Positions 35,501 to 46,470 of a stretch of DNA of 64,000 nucleotides are shown piece after piece. Positions within the stretch are counted from its first letter, which is position 1. Every line of letters starts with the position of its first letter. A program made the position numbers and the translations under genes. A model generated the notes under the pieces. It worked only from the letters and a program-made list of their open reading frames with translations. It had not been told where the DNA came from and made no database searches. Source of the stretch: an uncultured Alphaproteobacteria bacterium (GTDB taxonomy: Bacteria; Pseudomonadota; Alphaproteobacteria; Rhizobiales; Aestuariivirgaceae); NCBI GenBank assembly GCA_945957365.1, contig CAMFKI010000007.1, forward strand, positions 86,231 through 150,230, written 5' to 3'.

Positions 35501-37318
35501 TCAGGCAACTCCGCTCTCCTGCTTCACGAAGCGGGTGATCTCGCCAAGGAAAACGTCGGCGAACTGCTGGAGTTTCGACTCGCCCACGCCGTTCACCTCG
35601 CCGAAGTCCCAGCGGGTGAGCGGGCGCTTCGCCGCCATGTCGATCAGCGTGCGGTCGGTGAACACGACATAGGCCGGAACCCGGCGTTCCTTGGCGAGCC
35701 TGGCCCGCAGCGACTTGAGCCGCTGCAGCAGCTCGTCGGAGACGCCGCCCTGCTCCACCGCCGCCACCATCTTGCGCGCCCGCTCCGCCTTGCGCGAACT
35801 GCGCGCCGGGTCCTGCCGGTAGCGGAACGCACCCTCGCCCCTCGCCAGGGCGAGCCCCTTGGGCGAGATCGACAAGCCGCCGAATCCTGCCACGTCGATG
35901 GCGAGATAGCCGCCGCCGACCATCTGCCGGATCATCGACTGCCAGTGCTGGCGGCCATGCGCCTTGCCGATGCCGAAGACGGGAAGGTCCGTGTGGCGCA
36001 GGGCCTCGGCCTTGTCGTTGCTCTTGCCCGCCAGCACATCGGCCACATGCGCCGCGCCGAAGCGCTGGCCCGTCGTCTTCACCGTCTCGATCACCCACAG
36101 CGCCTCCGCCGTGCCGTCGACCAGGTGAACCGGGTTGAGGCAGACATCGCAATTGCCGCAGGGCGCCGAGTCCTCGCCGAAGTAATAGAGAAGGTTCTGC
36201 CGCCGGCATTCCGGCGCCTCGCAATAGGCGACCAGCGCATCGAGGCGCTTGTGCTCGCGTCGACGCCGCTCGTCGCCGCCCTCCTCCTGGTCGATGAAGC
36301 GGCGGCGCATCTGGATGTCGCCCAGGCCATAGACCATCTTCACGTCCGCCGGATTGCCGTCGCGGCCGGCGCGGCCGATCTCCTGGTAATAGGCATCGAG
36401 CGAGGACGGCAGGTCGGCGTGGAACACGAAGCGCACGTCCGGCTTGTCGATGCCCATGCCAAACGCGATGGTGGCGCAGACGATCACGCCCTTCTCGGTC
36501 ATGAACAGGCTCTGCGCCTCCGCCCGGTCATCAGCCGTCATGCCGGCGTGATAGGCGATGGCGCGAAAGCCCTTGGAGACGAGGAAGGCCGCCCACTCCT
36601 CCGTCGACTTGCGCGACAGCGCATAGACGATCCCGGACTGGCCTACCCGGCCATCGAGAAAGTCGAGCAGCTGCTGCTTCGCATTGTCCTTGGGCGCCAC
36701 GGCGAGCTGCAGGTTGGGCCGGTCGAAGCCCGCGACATAGACCTCCGCATCCCCGCCGAAGATCTTGCCGACGATGTCGCGCCGCGTCGCCTCGTCGGCG
36801 GTGGCCGTGAAGGCGCCGATCGGCACGCCGGGGAAGGACTGCCGCAGGCTCTGCAGCATGTCGTACTCCGGCCGGAAGGAAGCTCCCCATTGCGAGATGC
36901 AATGCGCCTCGTCGATGGCGATGAGCCTGACGTCGAGCCGCGCCAGCGCCTCGACCATGCGCTCGGTCATCAGCCGCTCGGGCGACAGATACAGAAGCCT
37001 CACCTCCCCCACCGCCACGCGCCGCCAGATGGCGACGTTCTCGTCCCGGCCTTGTGCGGAATTGATGCTCTCCGCCGCCACGCCCGCCAGCTTCAGCGCC
37101 GCCACCTGGTCCTGCATCAGCGCCACCAGCGGCGAGACCACGATGGCGAGACCGCCCCGCGCCAGCGCCGGCACCTGGTAGCACAGCGACTTGCCGGAAC
37201 CCGTCGGCATCACGGCCAGCACGTTGCGGCCCTCGAGCAAGGTCGTGACGATGCCCTCCTGGCCGGGCCGGAAGCTCTCGTAGCCGAATGTCTTGCGGAG
37301 GATATCGTGCGGGGTCAC
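35501..37318 (-). CDS. recQ: ATP-dependent DNA helicase RecQ
   Basis: 605 residues, the normal RecQ size. Helicase motifs: PTGSGKSLCYQVPAL (Walker A), IDEAHCISQWG (DEAH, aromatic loop) and QEIGRAGRDG (motif VI). The zinc-binding part has CEAPECRRQNLLYYFG and CGNCDVC; the HRDC domain is at about 520-600. It unwinds recombination and fork intermediates. The start is read as GTG 37318 (MTPHDILRKTFGY). Confidence 0.96.
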   Translation of the reverse strand: MTPHDILRKTFGYESFRPGQEGIVTTLLEGRNVLAVMPTGSGKSLCYQVPALARGGLAIVVSPLVALMQDQVAALKLAGVAAESINSAQGRDENVAIWRRVAVGEVRLLYLSPERLMTERMVEALARLDVRLIAIDEAHCISQWGASFRPEYDMLQSLRQSFPGVPIGAFTATADEATRRDIVGKIFGGDAEVYVAGFDRPNLQLAVAPKDNAKQQLLDFLDGRVGQSGIVYALSRKSTEEWAAFLVSKGFRAIAYHAGMTADDRAEAQSLFMTEKGVIVCATIAFGMGIDKPDVRFVFHADLPSSLDAYYQEIGRAGRDGNPADVKMVYGLGDIQMRRRFIDQEEGGDERRRREHKRLDALVAYCEAPECRRQNLLYYFGEDSAPCGNCDVCLNPVHLVDGTAEALWVIETVKTTGQRFGAAHVADVLAGKSNDKAEALRHTDLPVFGIGKAHGRQHWQSMIRQMVGGGYLAIDVAGFGGLSISPKGLALARGEGAFRYRQDPARSSRKAERARKMVAAVEQGGVSDELLQRLKSLRARLAKERRVPAYVVFTDRTLIDMAAKRPLTRWDFGEVNGVGESKLQQFADVFLGEITRFVKQESGVA

Positions 37319-37334
37319 GTCTCACGTCTCTTCT

Positions 37335-37447
37335 CCCTCCCCCTTGTGGGGAGGGCGGGGTGGGGGTCGGGCCGCGCATGAGGGCATCTCCTCATTGTGC
37401 CACGCCGATCGACCCCCACCCCTGCCCCTCCCCACAAGGGGGAGGGG
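37335..37447. repeat. Large inverted repeat, family 2
   Basis: Two C/G-rich arms of about 35-38 bases (left CTCCCTCCCCCTTGTGGGGA through GGGGGTCG; right CGACCCCCACCCCTGCCCCT through GGGGGAGGGG), separated by about 40 bases. The arms are reverse complements with a few mismatches. This CCTCCCCCTTGTGGGGAGG type is a common intergenic repeat in Rhizobiales and differs from family 1 in this window. Confidence 0.8.
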
Positions 37448-37650
37448 TTCAGGAGCGACGAGGCCAAGGAGAGGCTCTAGCTGCTCCCTCGCGATTCGGG
37501 GGGTCGCTTATCGATTGCCCCCGCCCGGCATGACTGCCCTGCCCCTGCCGAGCTTGGTGAATAAGTCACCTCCCACTACCTAAGCGAACTGTGGATAACC
37601 CGAACTCTGCCGCTGCAGCCCCCGTATCATGTAACAAGGCTGGAGCATCC

Positions 37651-37679
37651 TTGCGGATGTTCTCTTTTTGATCTAGTCG
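37651..37679 (+). promoter_or_regulatory. uvrA promoter with LexA box; transcript may be leaderless
   Basis: -35 TTGCGG, 17-nt spacer, -10-like TAGTCG. The spacer contains GTTCTCTTTTTGATC (37659-37673), a GTTC-N7-GTTC LexA box with one mismatch (GATC). Its central seven bases TCTTTTT equal those at ssb, and it sits at the same spacer offset. With this -10, transcription would begin at or one base before ATG 37687. The -10 match is poor, so the start point is uncertain; the LexA box is the firmer part. Confidence 0.65.
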
Positions 37680-37686
37680 AGATCCC

Positions 37687-40608
37687 ATGCCAGAGCAAAA
37701 GAAAGTCCTGTCCATTCAGGGTGCGCGTGAGCACAACCTGAAGAATGTGTCGCTGGAGCTGCCGCGCGACAAGCTGATCGTGTTCACGGGCTTGTCCGGC
37801 TCCGGCAAGTCGTCGCTCGCCTTCGACACCATCTATGCCGAGGGCCAGCGCCGCTATGTCGAGTCGCTCTCGGCCTATGCCCGGCAGTTCCTCGAGATGA
37901 TGCAGAAGCCGGACGTCGACCAGATCGACGGGTTGTCGCCCGCCATCTCGATCGAGCAAAAGACCACGAGCCGCAACCCGCGCTCGACGGTGGGCACCGT
38001 CACCGAGATCTACGACTACATGCGCCTGCTGTTCGCGAGGATCGGCATCGCCTATTCGCCGGCGACCGGCCTTCCCATCGAAAGCCAGACGGTCACCCAG
38101 ATGGTCGACCGCGTCATGGCACTGCCCGACGGCACCCGCCTCTACCTGCTGGCCCCCATCGTGCGCGGCCGCAAGGGCGAGTACCGCAAGGAGCTCGCTG
38201 AACTGCAGAAGAAGGGCTTCACCCGCGTCAAGGTCGATGGCCAGTTCCACGAGATCGACAGCGTTCCAGCACTGGACAAGAAGTTCAAGCACGACATCGA
38301 CGTGGTGGTCGACCGCATCGTGGTCAAGCCGGACATCGGCACCAGGCTTGCAGACAGCTTCGAGACCGCGCTGAAGCTCGCCGACGGCCTCGCCCTTGCC
38401 GAGTTCGCCGACAAGCCGCTGCCGGCGTCGGCCACCTCTGAGGAAAGCGCCAACAAGTCGAAGAACGAGACGCACGAGCGCCTCATGTTCTCCGAGCGTT
38501 TCGCCTGCCCGGTCTCGGGCTTCACCATCGAGGAGATCGAGCCGCGGCTGTTCTCCTTCAACAACCCCTATGGCGCCTGCCCAAAGTGCGACGGGCTGGG
38601 CACCGAGCTCCACTTCGAGCCGGAGCTCGTGGTGCCGGATTCTTCACTCTCCATGAAGGAAGGCGCGATCCTGCCCTGGGCGCGCACCGGCAACACGTCC
38701 CCCTATTACAACCAGACCCTCGAGGCGCTGGCCAAGCACTACAAGGTGTCGATGTCGACGCCATGGAAGGACATTCCGAAGAAGGCGCGCGAGGGCATCC
38801 TCTTCGGCACCGGCGAGGACGAGGTCACCATCACCTATGATGACGGCATCCGCGCCTACAAGACCAAGAAGCCCTTCGAGGGCGTGATCGGCAACATCGA
38901 GCGGCGCTGGCGAGAGACCGATTCCGAATGGATGCGGGAGGAACTCTCCAAGTACCAGTCGGACCACCCCTGCTCTGAGTGCAACGGCTACCGTTTGAAG
39001 CCGCAGGCGCTGGCGGTGAAGATTGACCGCAAGCACATCGGCGAGATCTCGGCCCTGTCGATCCGCGAGGCCAATGAGTGGTTCGGCTCGCTGCCGAAGA
39101 AGCTGAAGCCGAAGGACATGGAGATCGCCCAGCGCATCCTCAAGGAAATCAGGGATCGCCTGAAGTTCCTCGTCGACGTGGGGCTCGACTACCTCAACCT
39201 GTCGCGCACCTCCGGCACGCTGTCGGGCGGCGAGAGCCAGCGCATCCGGCTTGCCTCGCAGATCGGCTCGGGCCTCACCGGCGTGCTCTACGTGCTGGAC
39301 GAGCCGTCGATCGGCCTGCACCAGCGCGACAATGCGCGGCTGCTCGAAACCCTCGTCCACCTGCGCGACCTCGGCAACACGGTGATCGTCGTCGAGCATG
39401 ACGAGGACGCAATCCGGCTCGCCGACTACGTGGTCGACATCGGCCCGGGTGCGGGCGTCCATGGCGGCGAGATCATCGCGCAAGGAACCCCCGCCGAAAT
39501 CATGGCGAACCCCAAGTCGCTCACCGGGCAATACCTCACCGGGCGGCAGGCCGTGCCACTGCCGGGCGTGCGCCGCAAGTGGGAGAAGGGCCGCTCGATC
39601 CGCGTCAAGGGCGCGCGCGCCAACAACCTCAAGAACGTCTCGGCAGAGATCCCGCTCGGCGTCTTCACCTGCGTCACCGGTGTTTCAGGCGGCGGCAAGT
39701 CCACCCTCCTCATCGACACGGTCTACAAGGCCGCCGCGAGAAAGCTCATGGGCACGCGCGAGGCGCCGGCCGAGCATGACCGCATCGAGGGCCTCGAACT
39801 CCTCGACAAGATCATCGACATCGACCAGAGCCCCATCGGCCGCACGCCGCGCTCCAACCCCGCCACCTATACCGGCGCCTTCACGCCGATCCGCGACTGG
39901 TTCGCCGGGTTGCCCGAAGCGAAGGCGCGCGGCTACGAACCGGGGCGCTTCTCCTTCAACGTCAAGGGCGGCCGCTGCGAGACCTGCCAGGGCGACGGCG
40001 TCATCAAGATCGAGATGCACTTCCTGCCGGACGTCTACGTGACCTGCGATGCCTGCCACGGCCACCGCTACAACCGCGAGACGCTGGAGATCCGCTTCAA
40101 GGACAAGTCCATCGCCGACGTGCTGGACATGACGGTTTCCGAGGCCGCCGAATTCTTCCGCGCCGTGCCGAGCGTGCGCGACAAGATGGAGACGCTGGAG
40201 CGCGTCGGACTGGGCTACATCAAGGTTGGCCAGCAGGCCACCACCCTGTCGGGCGGCGAAGCGCAGCGCGTCAAGCTCGCCAAGGAACTCTCGCGCCGCG
40301 CCACCGGCCGCACGCTCTATCTCCTCGACGAGCCGACCACCGGTCTGCACTTCCACGACGTGAAGAAGCTCCTCGAGGTGCTGCACGAGCTGGTCGACCA
40401 GGGCAACAGCGTTGTCGTGATCGAGCACAATCTCGAGGTCATCAAGACCGCCGACTGGATCGTCGATCTGGGTCCCGAGGGCGGCGACGGCGGCGGCGAG
40501 ATCGTGGTGGCGGGAACGCCCGAGGACGTCGTGCGCGAGAAGCGCAGCTACACCGGCCAGTTCCTCAAGGACGTGCTGAAGCGCGGCAAGCGGCAGGCGG
40601 CGGAGTAG
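37687..40608 (+). CDS. uvrA: UvrABC excinuclease subunit A
   Basis: 973 residues. It has two ABC ATPase modules: Walker [10 protein letters not shown] and GVSGGGKST, signature [13 protein letters not shown] and [13 protein letters not shown]. Zinc-binding Cys pairs occur at CPKCDGLG and at CETCQGDG...CDACHGH. UvrA finds bulky DNA lesions and loads UvrB in nucleotide excision repair. ATG 37687 gives the family N-terminus ([19 protein letters not shown]); no clear Shine-Dalgarno precedes it, which would suit a leaderless mRNA. The stop overlaps the next GTG start by one base. Confidence 0.97.
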   Translation: MPEQKKVLSIQGAREHNLKNVSLELPRDKLIVFTGLSGSGKSSLAFDTIYAEGQRRYVESLSAYARQFLEMMQKPDVDQIDGLSPAISIEQKTTSRNPRSTVGTVTEIYDYMRLLFARIGIAYSPATGLPIESQTVTQMVDRVMALPDGTRLYLLAPIVRGRKGEYRKELAELQKKGFTRVKVDGQFHEIDSVPALDKKFKHDIDVVVDRIVVKPDIGTRLADSFETALKLADGLALAEFADKPLPASATSEESANKSKNETHERLMFSERFACPVSGFTIEEIEPRLFSFNNPYGACPKCDGLGTELHFEPELVVPDSSLSMKEGAILPWARTGNTSPYYNQTLEALAKHYKVSMSTPWKDIPKKAREGILFGTGEDEVTITYDDGIRAYKTKKPFEGVIGNIERRWRETDSEWMREELSKYQSDHPCSECNGYRLKPQALAVKIDRKHIGEISALSIREANEWFGSLPKKLKPKDMEIAQRILKEIRDRLKFLVDVGLDYLNLSRTSGTLSGGESQRIRLASQIGSGLTGVLYVLDEPSIGLHQRDNARLLETLVHLRDLGNTVIVVEHDEDAIRLADYVVDIGPGAGVHGGEIIAQGTPAEIMANPKSLTGQYLTGRQAVPLPGVRRKWEKGRSIRVKGARANNLKNVSAEIPLGVFTCVTGVSGGGKSTLLIDTVYKAAARKLMGTREAPAEHDRIEGLELLDKIIDIDQSPIGRTPRSNPATYTGAFTPIRDWFAGLPEAKARGYEPGRFSFNVKGGRCETCQGDGVIKIEMHFLPDVYVTCDACHGHRYNRETLEIRFKDKSIADVLDMTVSEAAEFFRAVPSVRDKMETLERVGLGYIKVGQQATTLSGGEAQRVKLAKELSRRATGRTLYLLDEPTTGLHFHDVKKLLEVLHELVDQGNSVVVIEHNLEVIKTADWIVDLGPEGGDGGGEIVVAGTPEDVVREKRSYTGQFLKDVLKRGKRQAAE

Positions 40609-41069
40609 TGTTCCTCTACTTCGCCTATGGCTCCAACATGTCCCGCCGCCAGATGCGCGAACGATGCCCGGACCATGAGTGCCTCGGCAAGGCCGTGTTG
40701 AAGGACCACGCCCTGTGCTTCCCGCGCCACTCGCCAATCCGCAACTGCGGCGTGGCTGGGCTGGCGGAGGTGCCGGGCGCGGAGGTCTGGGGCGTCGTCT
40801 ACCGCCTGCATGACGAGGACTTGGCAGCGCTCGACCGGCGCGAGGGATATGATCCCGCCTTGCCCTTCCACGTGAACCGTTACAACCGCCAGACCCTCCG
40901 TGTGCTGACGGATGCCGGCGCGCTCGATTGCTTCGTCTACGTGGCGCGACCCGAGCCGGGCGACCATGTTCCGAGCGCGGACTATCTCGGCACCATGATC
41001 GAGGGCGCGGAGGAGAACGGATTGCCGCCGGGATACGTGGCGGCGCTCAGGCAGACCCCGACCCGCTGA
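40608..41069 (+). CDS. Gamma-glutamylcyclotransferase family protein
   Basis: 153 residues. The GGCT fold signature YFAYGSNMSRRQM is at the N-terminus, and the expected catalytic Glu is in LDRREGYDP. Relatives release 5-oxoproline from gamma-glutamyl peptides or amines. Translation starts at GTG 40608, which shares one base with the uvrA stop (TAGTG), so it is coupled to uvrA. The substrate is not predictable. Confidence 0.85.
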   Translation: MFLYFAYGSNMSRRQMRERCPDHECLGKAVLKDHALCFPRHSPIRNCGVAGLAEVPGAEVWGVVYRLHDEDLAALDRREGYDPALPFHVNRYNRQTLRVLTDAGALDCFVYVARPEPGDHVPSADYLGTMIEGAEENGLPPGYVAALRQTPTR

Positions 41070-41406
41070 AAACCTACCTGTGCCCCCTTCTCCCATCCTT
41101 CGGACGGGAAAAGGGGCATTCCTCGGCCAGCCCACGCCGCCGTCATGCCAGCGAAAGCTGGCACCCCGCTTTCGGTCCGCGCGTGCCGAACTAAAGCGGG
41201 GTCCCGGCCGTAGTGGAATTTGTAACGATTGTTTTCCCATTATGGGAAGTACCCGGTAGCCCCCTAGCGGGTCCCCGCAAGAAGCCGATCAGGGCCCTCC
41301 TCTGGCCGATCTGGCGGGGCATAGAGACGCGAAGCGGGGTCCCGGCTTTCGCCGGGATGACGGCCTCAAGGGAGGGAGCATCCCTCGTTTCTGCGTCCCG
41401 TCAGGG
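41070..41406. other. Gene-free region between the GGCT-like and VOC genes
   Basis: 337 bases between two convergent genes. It is filled mainly by a family 1 palindrome that is split by a 123-bp segment (see 41140-41363). A short GC inverted repeat (CCCCTTCTCCC / GGGAAAAGGGG, about 41083-41117) just after the GGCT-like gene could act as a weak terminator. No coding sequence is apparent. Confidence 0.7.
41140..41363. repeat. Interspersed palindrome, family 1, copy C, interrupted by 123 bp
   Basis: The left arm (41140-41172, CCGTCATGCCAGCGAAAGCT onward) and the start of the right arm (AAAGCGGGGTCCCGGC, to 41208) are present. Then comes a 123-bp foreign segment (41209-41331), after which AAGCGGGGTCCCGGC is repeated (41332-41346) and the right arm finishes TTTCGCCGGGATGACGG. 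The 15-bp direct repeat on both sides resembles a target-site duplication or a slippage event. The segment contains the perfect palindrome TTCCCAT-T-ATGGGAA (41234-41248). It holds no ORF. Confidence 0.75.
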
Positions 41407-41805
41407 CTAAGGGGCGTAAGGCACATCGAACTCCGCCGACTGCGCCGCAGCCGAGCCCCTGCCGGAAATCGAGATCGAATTGCCGGAGGGATCCTTGGCA
41501 TTGGCGTAGACATAGCCCATGCCGTCATGGAGCGGACCGAACGCAAGTCCGAGCGCCTTTGCCGCGCGTGCAAACGCCGGGACGTCGTCGACGTCGAAGT
41601 TCAGCTTGACCAGTGCTTGCCCCTGCTTCTGGCCCTTGGCCGCAGAATGCAGGCGGATGGCGGTGCCGGCACCGGGTGGCCGGAGGTCGACGATGCGGTC
41701 ACCCGGCCGCTGAAACGCCGTGTAGCCGAAAAGGCGGCTGTAGAACGCCACCATCTCGGGGATGTGCCGCGTGTAGATCGTGACGCTGGTGAAGAGCGGC
41801 GGCAT
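41407..41805 (-). CDS. VOC superfamily protein (glyoxalase/dioxygenase fold)
   Basis: 132 residues with paired beta-alpha-beta modules: FTSVTIYTRHIPEMVAFYSR at the start and YVYANAKDPSGNSISI near the end, where the Asp-Pro-x-Gly-Asn motif is diagnostic of the vicinal oxygen chelate fold. Members include glyoxalase I and bleomycin-binding proteins; the function here is undetermined. ATG 41805 follows GAGGAG. Confidence 0.85.
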   Translation of the reverse strand: MPPLFTSVTIYTRHIPEMVAFYSRLFGYTAFQRPGDRIVDLRPPGAGTAIRLHSAAKGQKQGQALVKLNFDVDDVPAFARAAKALGLAFGPLHDGMGYVYANAKDPSGNSISISGRGSAAAQSAEFDVPYAP

Positions 41806-41902
41806 ATTCGGAACTCCTCGGTGAAGAAGGAGGAGCGTGTCGGCGAATGATTTTCATATCAAGGCCTTTATTTCGACGGCCGCCATCTTCTCGGGTGCAG
41901 CC

Positions 41903-43212
41903 TCAGGCGCCGCGCTCCTTCCGGAGCTTCGCCCAATACTCCAGCCGCCGCTTCACCTCGCGCTCGAAGCCGCGCTCGACGGGGTCGTAATATGTCTCCC
42001 GGCCCATCCCGTCGGGGAAGTAGTTCTGCCCCGAGAACGCGTCCGGCTGGTCGTGATCGTAGCGATAGCCCGTGCCGTATTCCTGTTGCTTCATCAGCTT
42101 GGTGGGCGCGTTGAGGATGATCTTGGGCGGCGTCAGCGAGCCGGTCTGCTTCGCCCGCTCGGTCGCTGCCCTGTAGGCGGTGTAGACGGCGTTGGACTTG
42201 GGCGCGGTGGCCACATAGACCACCGCCTGCGCGATGGCCAGTTCACCCTCGGGGCTCCCGAGGAAGTCATAGGTGTCCTTGGCGGCCAGCGCCTGGTGCA
42301 CGGCTTCCGGGTCGGCGAGCCCCACGTCCTCGATCGCCATCCGCACCACGCGGCGGATGATGAACAGCGGGTCTTCGCCCGCCACCAGCATGCGGGCCAG
42401 ATAGTAGAGTGCGGCATCGGGGTCGGAGCCGCGCACCGACTTGTGGAGTGCCGAGACCAGGTTGTAGTGCCCGTCCGCCGCCTTGTCATAGAGCGGCAGG
42501 CGCTTCTGAACGGTGCGGGCAAGAAGTTCGGTCGAGAGCGGCGTGCCGCCTTCCGGCACTGCGGCGAAGACCTCCTCCAGCATGTTGAGGAAGTATCGCC
42601 CGTCGCCATCGGCCATCCCCGTCATCGCCTCGCGTGCCGCGGGCTCCGCCGGCAGCGGGCGGCGCTCGAACATCTCGGCGCGGCGGATCAGCGCCTGCAT
42701 CGCCTCGTTGTCGAGCCGGTTCAGCACCAGCACTTGCGCGCGCGACAACAGAGCGCCGTTCAGCTCGAAGCTCGGATTCTCCGTCGTGGCGCCCACCAGG
42801 ATGATGGTGCCGTCCTCGACATAGGGCAGGAAGCTGTCCTGCTGGGACTTGTTGAAGCGGTGGATCTCGTCGACGAAGAGCAGCGTGCCGCGCCCCTGCT
42901 CGCGCCTGATGCGCGCCTGCTCGAACACTTTCTTCAAGTCGGCGACGCCGGAGAAGATCGCCGAGATCTGCTCGAAGGCGAGCCCCGTCTCGCCCGCCAG
43001 CAGCCGCGCGATGGTCGTCTTGCCGGTGCCGGGCGGCCCCCACAGGATGATCGAGGGGATGCGGCCGGCCGCCAGCATCCGCGTGATCACCCCATCGGGG
43101 CCGACGAGGTGATCCTGCCCCACGACGTCCGCCAGCTTCTGCGGGCGCAGCCGGTCCGCCAGCGGGCGGGGCGCGTCCTTGCCGAAGCCGGCGGCGTCGA
43201 AGAGGCTGGCCA

Positions 43213-43213
<1 letters not shown>
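41903..43213 (-). CDS. rarA: Replication-associated recombination protein A (RarA/MgsA)
   Basis: 436 residues, standard length. AAA+ ATPase with Walker A GPPGTGKTTIAR and Walker B LFVDEIHRFNKSQQD, then the RarA-specific MgsA C-terminal domain (GSDPDAALYYLARMLVAGED). It acts at stalled replication forks. ATG 43213 overlaps the protease stop codon by one base (TGATG). An extension 19 codons upstream would read inside the protease gene and is rejected. Confidence 0.96.
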
Positions 43214-44622
<1,409 letters not shown>

Positions 44623-44654
44623 GAGACTCCTAGTGGATGATCCGGTTGGGTGGT

Positions 44655-45092
44655 TTATCTGCGATCAAGCTTTGTCGACAAAATGACCGAGGTTTCGATC
44701 CGCGTGATCCCCGGGATCTGGCCGACCTCGTCGATCAGCCGGTCCATGGCCTCCGAGGAATTGGTCTTCACCTGGGCGATCAGGTCGAATTTTCCGCTCA
44801 CCGTGTGAAGGGTCTCGATCTGGGGGACCTTGGCGAGCATCCTGCCCACGTCGACCTGGCGGCGCGGCTCCACGGAAAAGGTCACGAAGGCGCGGATGCC
44901 GCCCTGGTCCAGTTCGCGGGCAAGACGGATCGAATAGGCGGCGATGACGCCGGTTTCCTCCAGGCGGCGCAGCCTGTCCTGCACGGTCGTGCGCGACAGG
45001 CCGAGCTTGCGGGCGAGCGAGGCGACGGGCGCACGCGAATCGACCTTCAGGAGCGCAATCAGCTCTTCGTCCTTGGGGGTGATCTGCACCAT
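44655..45092 (-). CDS. Lrp/AsnC family transcriptional regulator
   Basis: 145 residues. N-terminal helix-turn-helix (ELIALLKVDSRAPVASLARK, then SRTTVQDRLRRLEETGVI) and a C-terminal RAM ligand-binding domain. Such regulators respond to amino acids and often control a neighbouring gene. ATG 45092 is used; a TTG six bases earlier is possible. Neither has a strong ribosome-binding site. It is divergent from an ornithine/lysine decarboxylase gene, its likely target. Confidence 0.9.
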   Translation of the reverse strand: MVQITPKDEELIALLKVDSRAPVASLARKLGLSRTTVQDRLRRLEETGVIAAYSIRLARELDQGGIRAFVTFSVEPRRQVDVGRMLAKVPQIETLHTVSGKFDLIAQVKTNSSEAMDRLIDEVGQIPGITRIETSVILSTKLDRR

Positions 45093-45153
45093 CGGCAATT
45101 CGGGGTCCGGTTCCGTCGGAATGACGACTCAGCCGTCATAATTCAGCACAACG

Positions 45154-45181
45154 CCGTCTGTAAACCAATTGCAACGGACGG
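45154..45181. promoter_or_regulatory. Candidate Lrp-type operator between regulator and decarboxylase
   Basis: An imperfect inverted repeat CCGTC-N18-GACGG lies between the divergent regulator (start 45092) and the decarboxylase (start 45229). Its AT-rich centre (TAAACCAATT) fits the loose Lrp-type consensus. The evidence is positional plus weak symmetry. Confidence 0.3.
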
Positions 45182-45228
45182 TATTTCCCTGACCTCGCCC
45201 CTGCCCCTTCCCCCCGACGGAGACTCCC

Positions 45229-46413
45229 ATGGCCCAGACTGCACTTAACGTGGTGTCCGAACCCTTTTACGCCGACGCCCCCGCGGTGGCCCGCGTGATG
45301 GCGCCGGAGGAAGCGGTGTTCTGTTTCAGCGCCGACCGGCTGCGGGCCAGGCTCGACCTGTTCACCCGGGGCTTTCCCGGCACCGTCAGCTACGCCGTCA
45401 AGTCCAACCCCTCGCAGGAGGTGATCGCGACCCTGGCGAAGGCCGGCCTCGGCCACTGGGACGTGGCGTCCGTCCATGAGATGGCGGCGGTGCACAAGCT
45501 GCAGCCCGGGGCGCATTTCCACTACCACAACCCGGTGAAGTCGCGCCGCGAGATCCTGGACGCCTACAACAAGTATGGCTGCCGGCGTTTCGCCGTGGAC
45601 GCGCGCGAGGAAGTGGCGAAGATCGCCGCGATCGTCGGCGATGACCGCAGCGTGGAAATGGCGGTACGCTTCGTGCTGCCGCGCGACCGCGCATCCTCGG
45701 CGCATGATTTCTCCACCAAGTTCGGCGCGCCCGAACACATTGCGATCGAGCTTCTGCAGGACATCCAGCGCCGCGGCTTCGTGCCGGCGATGACCTTTCA
45801 TCCGGGTTCGCAGTCGCGCGATCCCCAGGTCTATGTCCGCCACATCGAGGCGGCGCACCGCATCGCGAAGTCGGCCGGCGTGCACATCGGCAAGCTGAAT
45901 GTCGGCGGCGGCTTCCCCGCCAGCTATCCGCTGAGCAAGCCCGCCCCGCTCGACAACTTCTTCTCGCTGATCGCCGAGGCCACCACACGCTATTTCGGCA
46001 AGGGCACCGAGCCGGAGCTCGAGTGTGAGCCGGGCCGTGGCCTGGTCGCCAATGCGATGTCGCTGCTCACGCGGATCAAGCTCGTGTGCTCGGACGGTGA
46101 CGACATCTTCCTGAATGACGGCATCTACGGCGGCCTGATGGAGTTCATGCAGGCACCCGAACTGCAGCCGCCCTACCGCGTGATCCGCGCCGGCAAGGTG
46201 GTCGGCGGCCCCACCAAGCCGTGGAAGGTGTTTGGCCCGACCTGCGACCCGCTCGACGTGCTTCCCGCCAAGCTCGACCTGCCCATCGACCTGAAGGACG
46301 AGGACTACGTCGAATTCGGCACGCTCGGCGCTTACGGCATCGCCACCGCGACGGTCTTCAATGGCTATGGCAGCCATGCGGTCATCCCGGTGGGTGACGT
46401 GTTCAACGGCTGA
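45229..46413 (+). CDS. Type III PLP-dependent ornithine/lysine decarboxylase
   Basis: 394 residues, fold type III (alanine-racemase-like barrel). PLP Lys lies in SYAVKSNPS, phosphate-binding Gly-rich loop in LNVGGGFPASY and CEPGRGLVA, catalytic Cys in FGPTCDPLDVL. It decarboxylates ornithine to putrescine (or lysine to cadaverine), the entry to polyamine synthesis. CGGAGA lies six bases before ATG 45229. The window also has a polyamine-type importer (19.4-23.3 kb), so both making and importing polyamines are encoded. Confidence 0.93.
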   Translation: MAQTALNVVSEPFYADAPAVARVMAPEEAVFCFSADRLRARLDLFTRGFPGTVSYAVKSNPSQEVIATLAKAGLGHWDVASVHEMAAVHKLQPGAHFHYHNPVKSRREILDAYNKYGCRRFAVDAREEVAKIAAIVGDDRSVEMAVRFVLPRDRASSAHDFSTKFGAPEHIAIELLQDIQRRGFVPAMTFHPGSQSRDPQVYVRHIEAAHRIAKSAGVHIGKLNVGGGFPASYPLSKPAPLDNFFSLIAEATTRYFGKGTEPELECEPGRGLVANAMSLLTRIKLVCSDGDDIFLNDGIYGGLMEFMQAPELQPPYRVIRAGKVVGGPTKPWKVFGPTCDPLDVLPAKLDLPIDLKDEDYVEFGTLGAYGIATATVFNGYGSHAVIPVGDVFNG

Positions 46414-46437
46414 GACTTCGCCGTCCTGCACTGAGAT

Positions 46438-46464
46438 GAGAGGCCGGCCAGTCGCCGGCCTCTC
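46438..46464 (+). terminator. Hairpin terminator after the decarboxylase gene
   Basis: An 11-bp stem GAGAGGCCGGC / GCCGGCCTCTC with a 5-nt loop, 24 bases after the stop codon, followed by TGCATT. The stem is strong but the U-run is poor. Confidence 0.65.
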
Positions 46465-46470
46465 TGCATT

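Larger units (their letters stand above)
37319..37686. other. Gene-free region between recQ and uvrA
   Basis: 368 bases. The recQ-proximal third is an inverted repeat (37335-37447). The middle (about 37450-37645) shows no gene, repeat or RNA structure I can support. The uvrA-proximal end carries the LexA box and promoter of uvrA. Confidence 0.7.
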
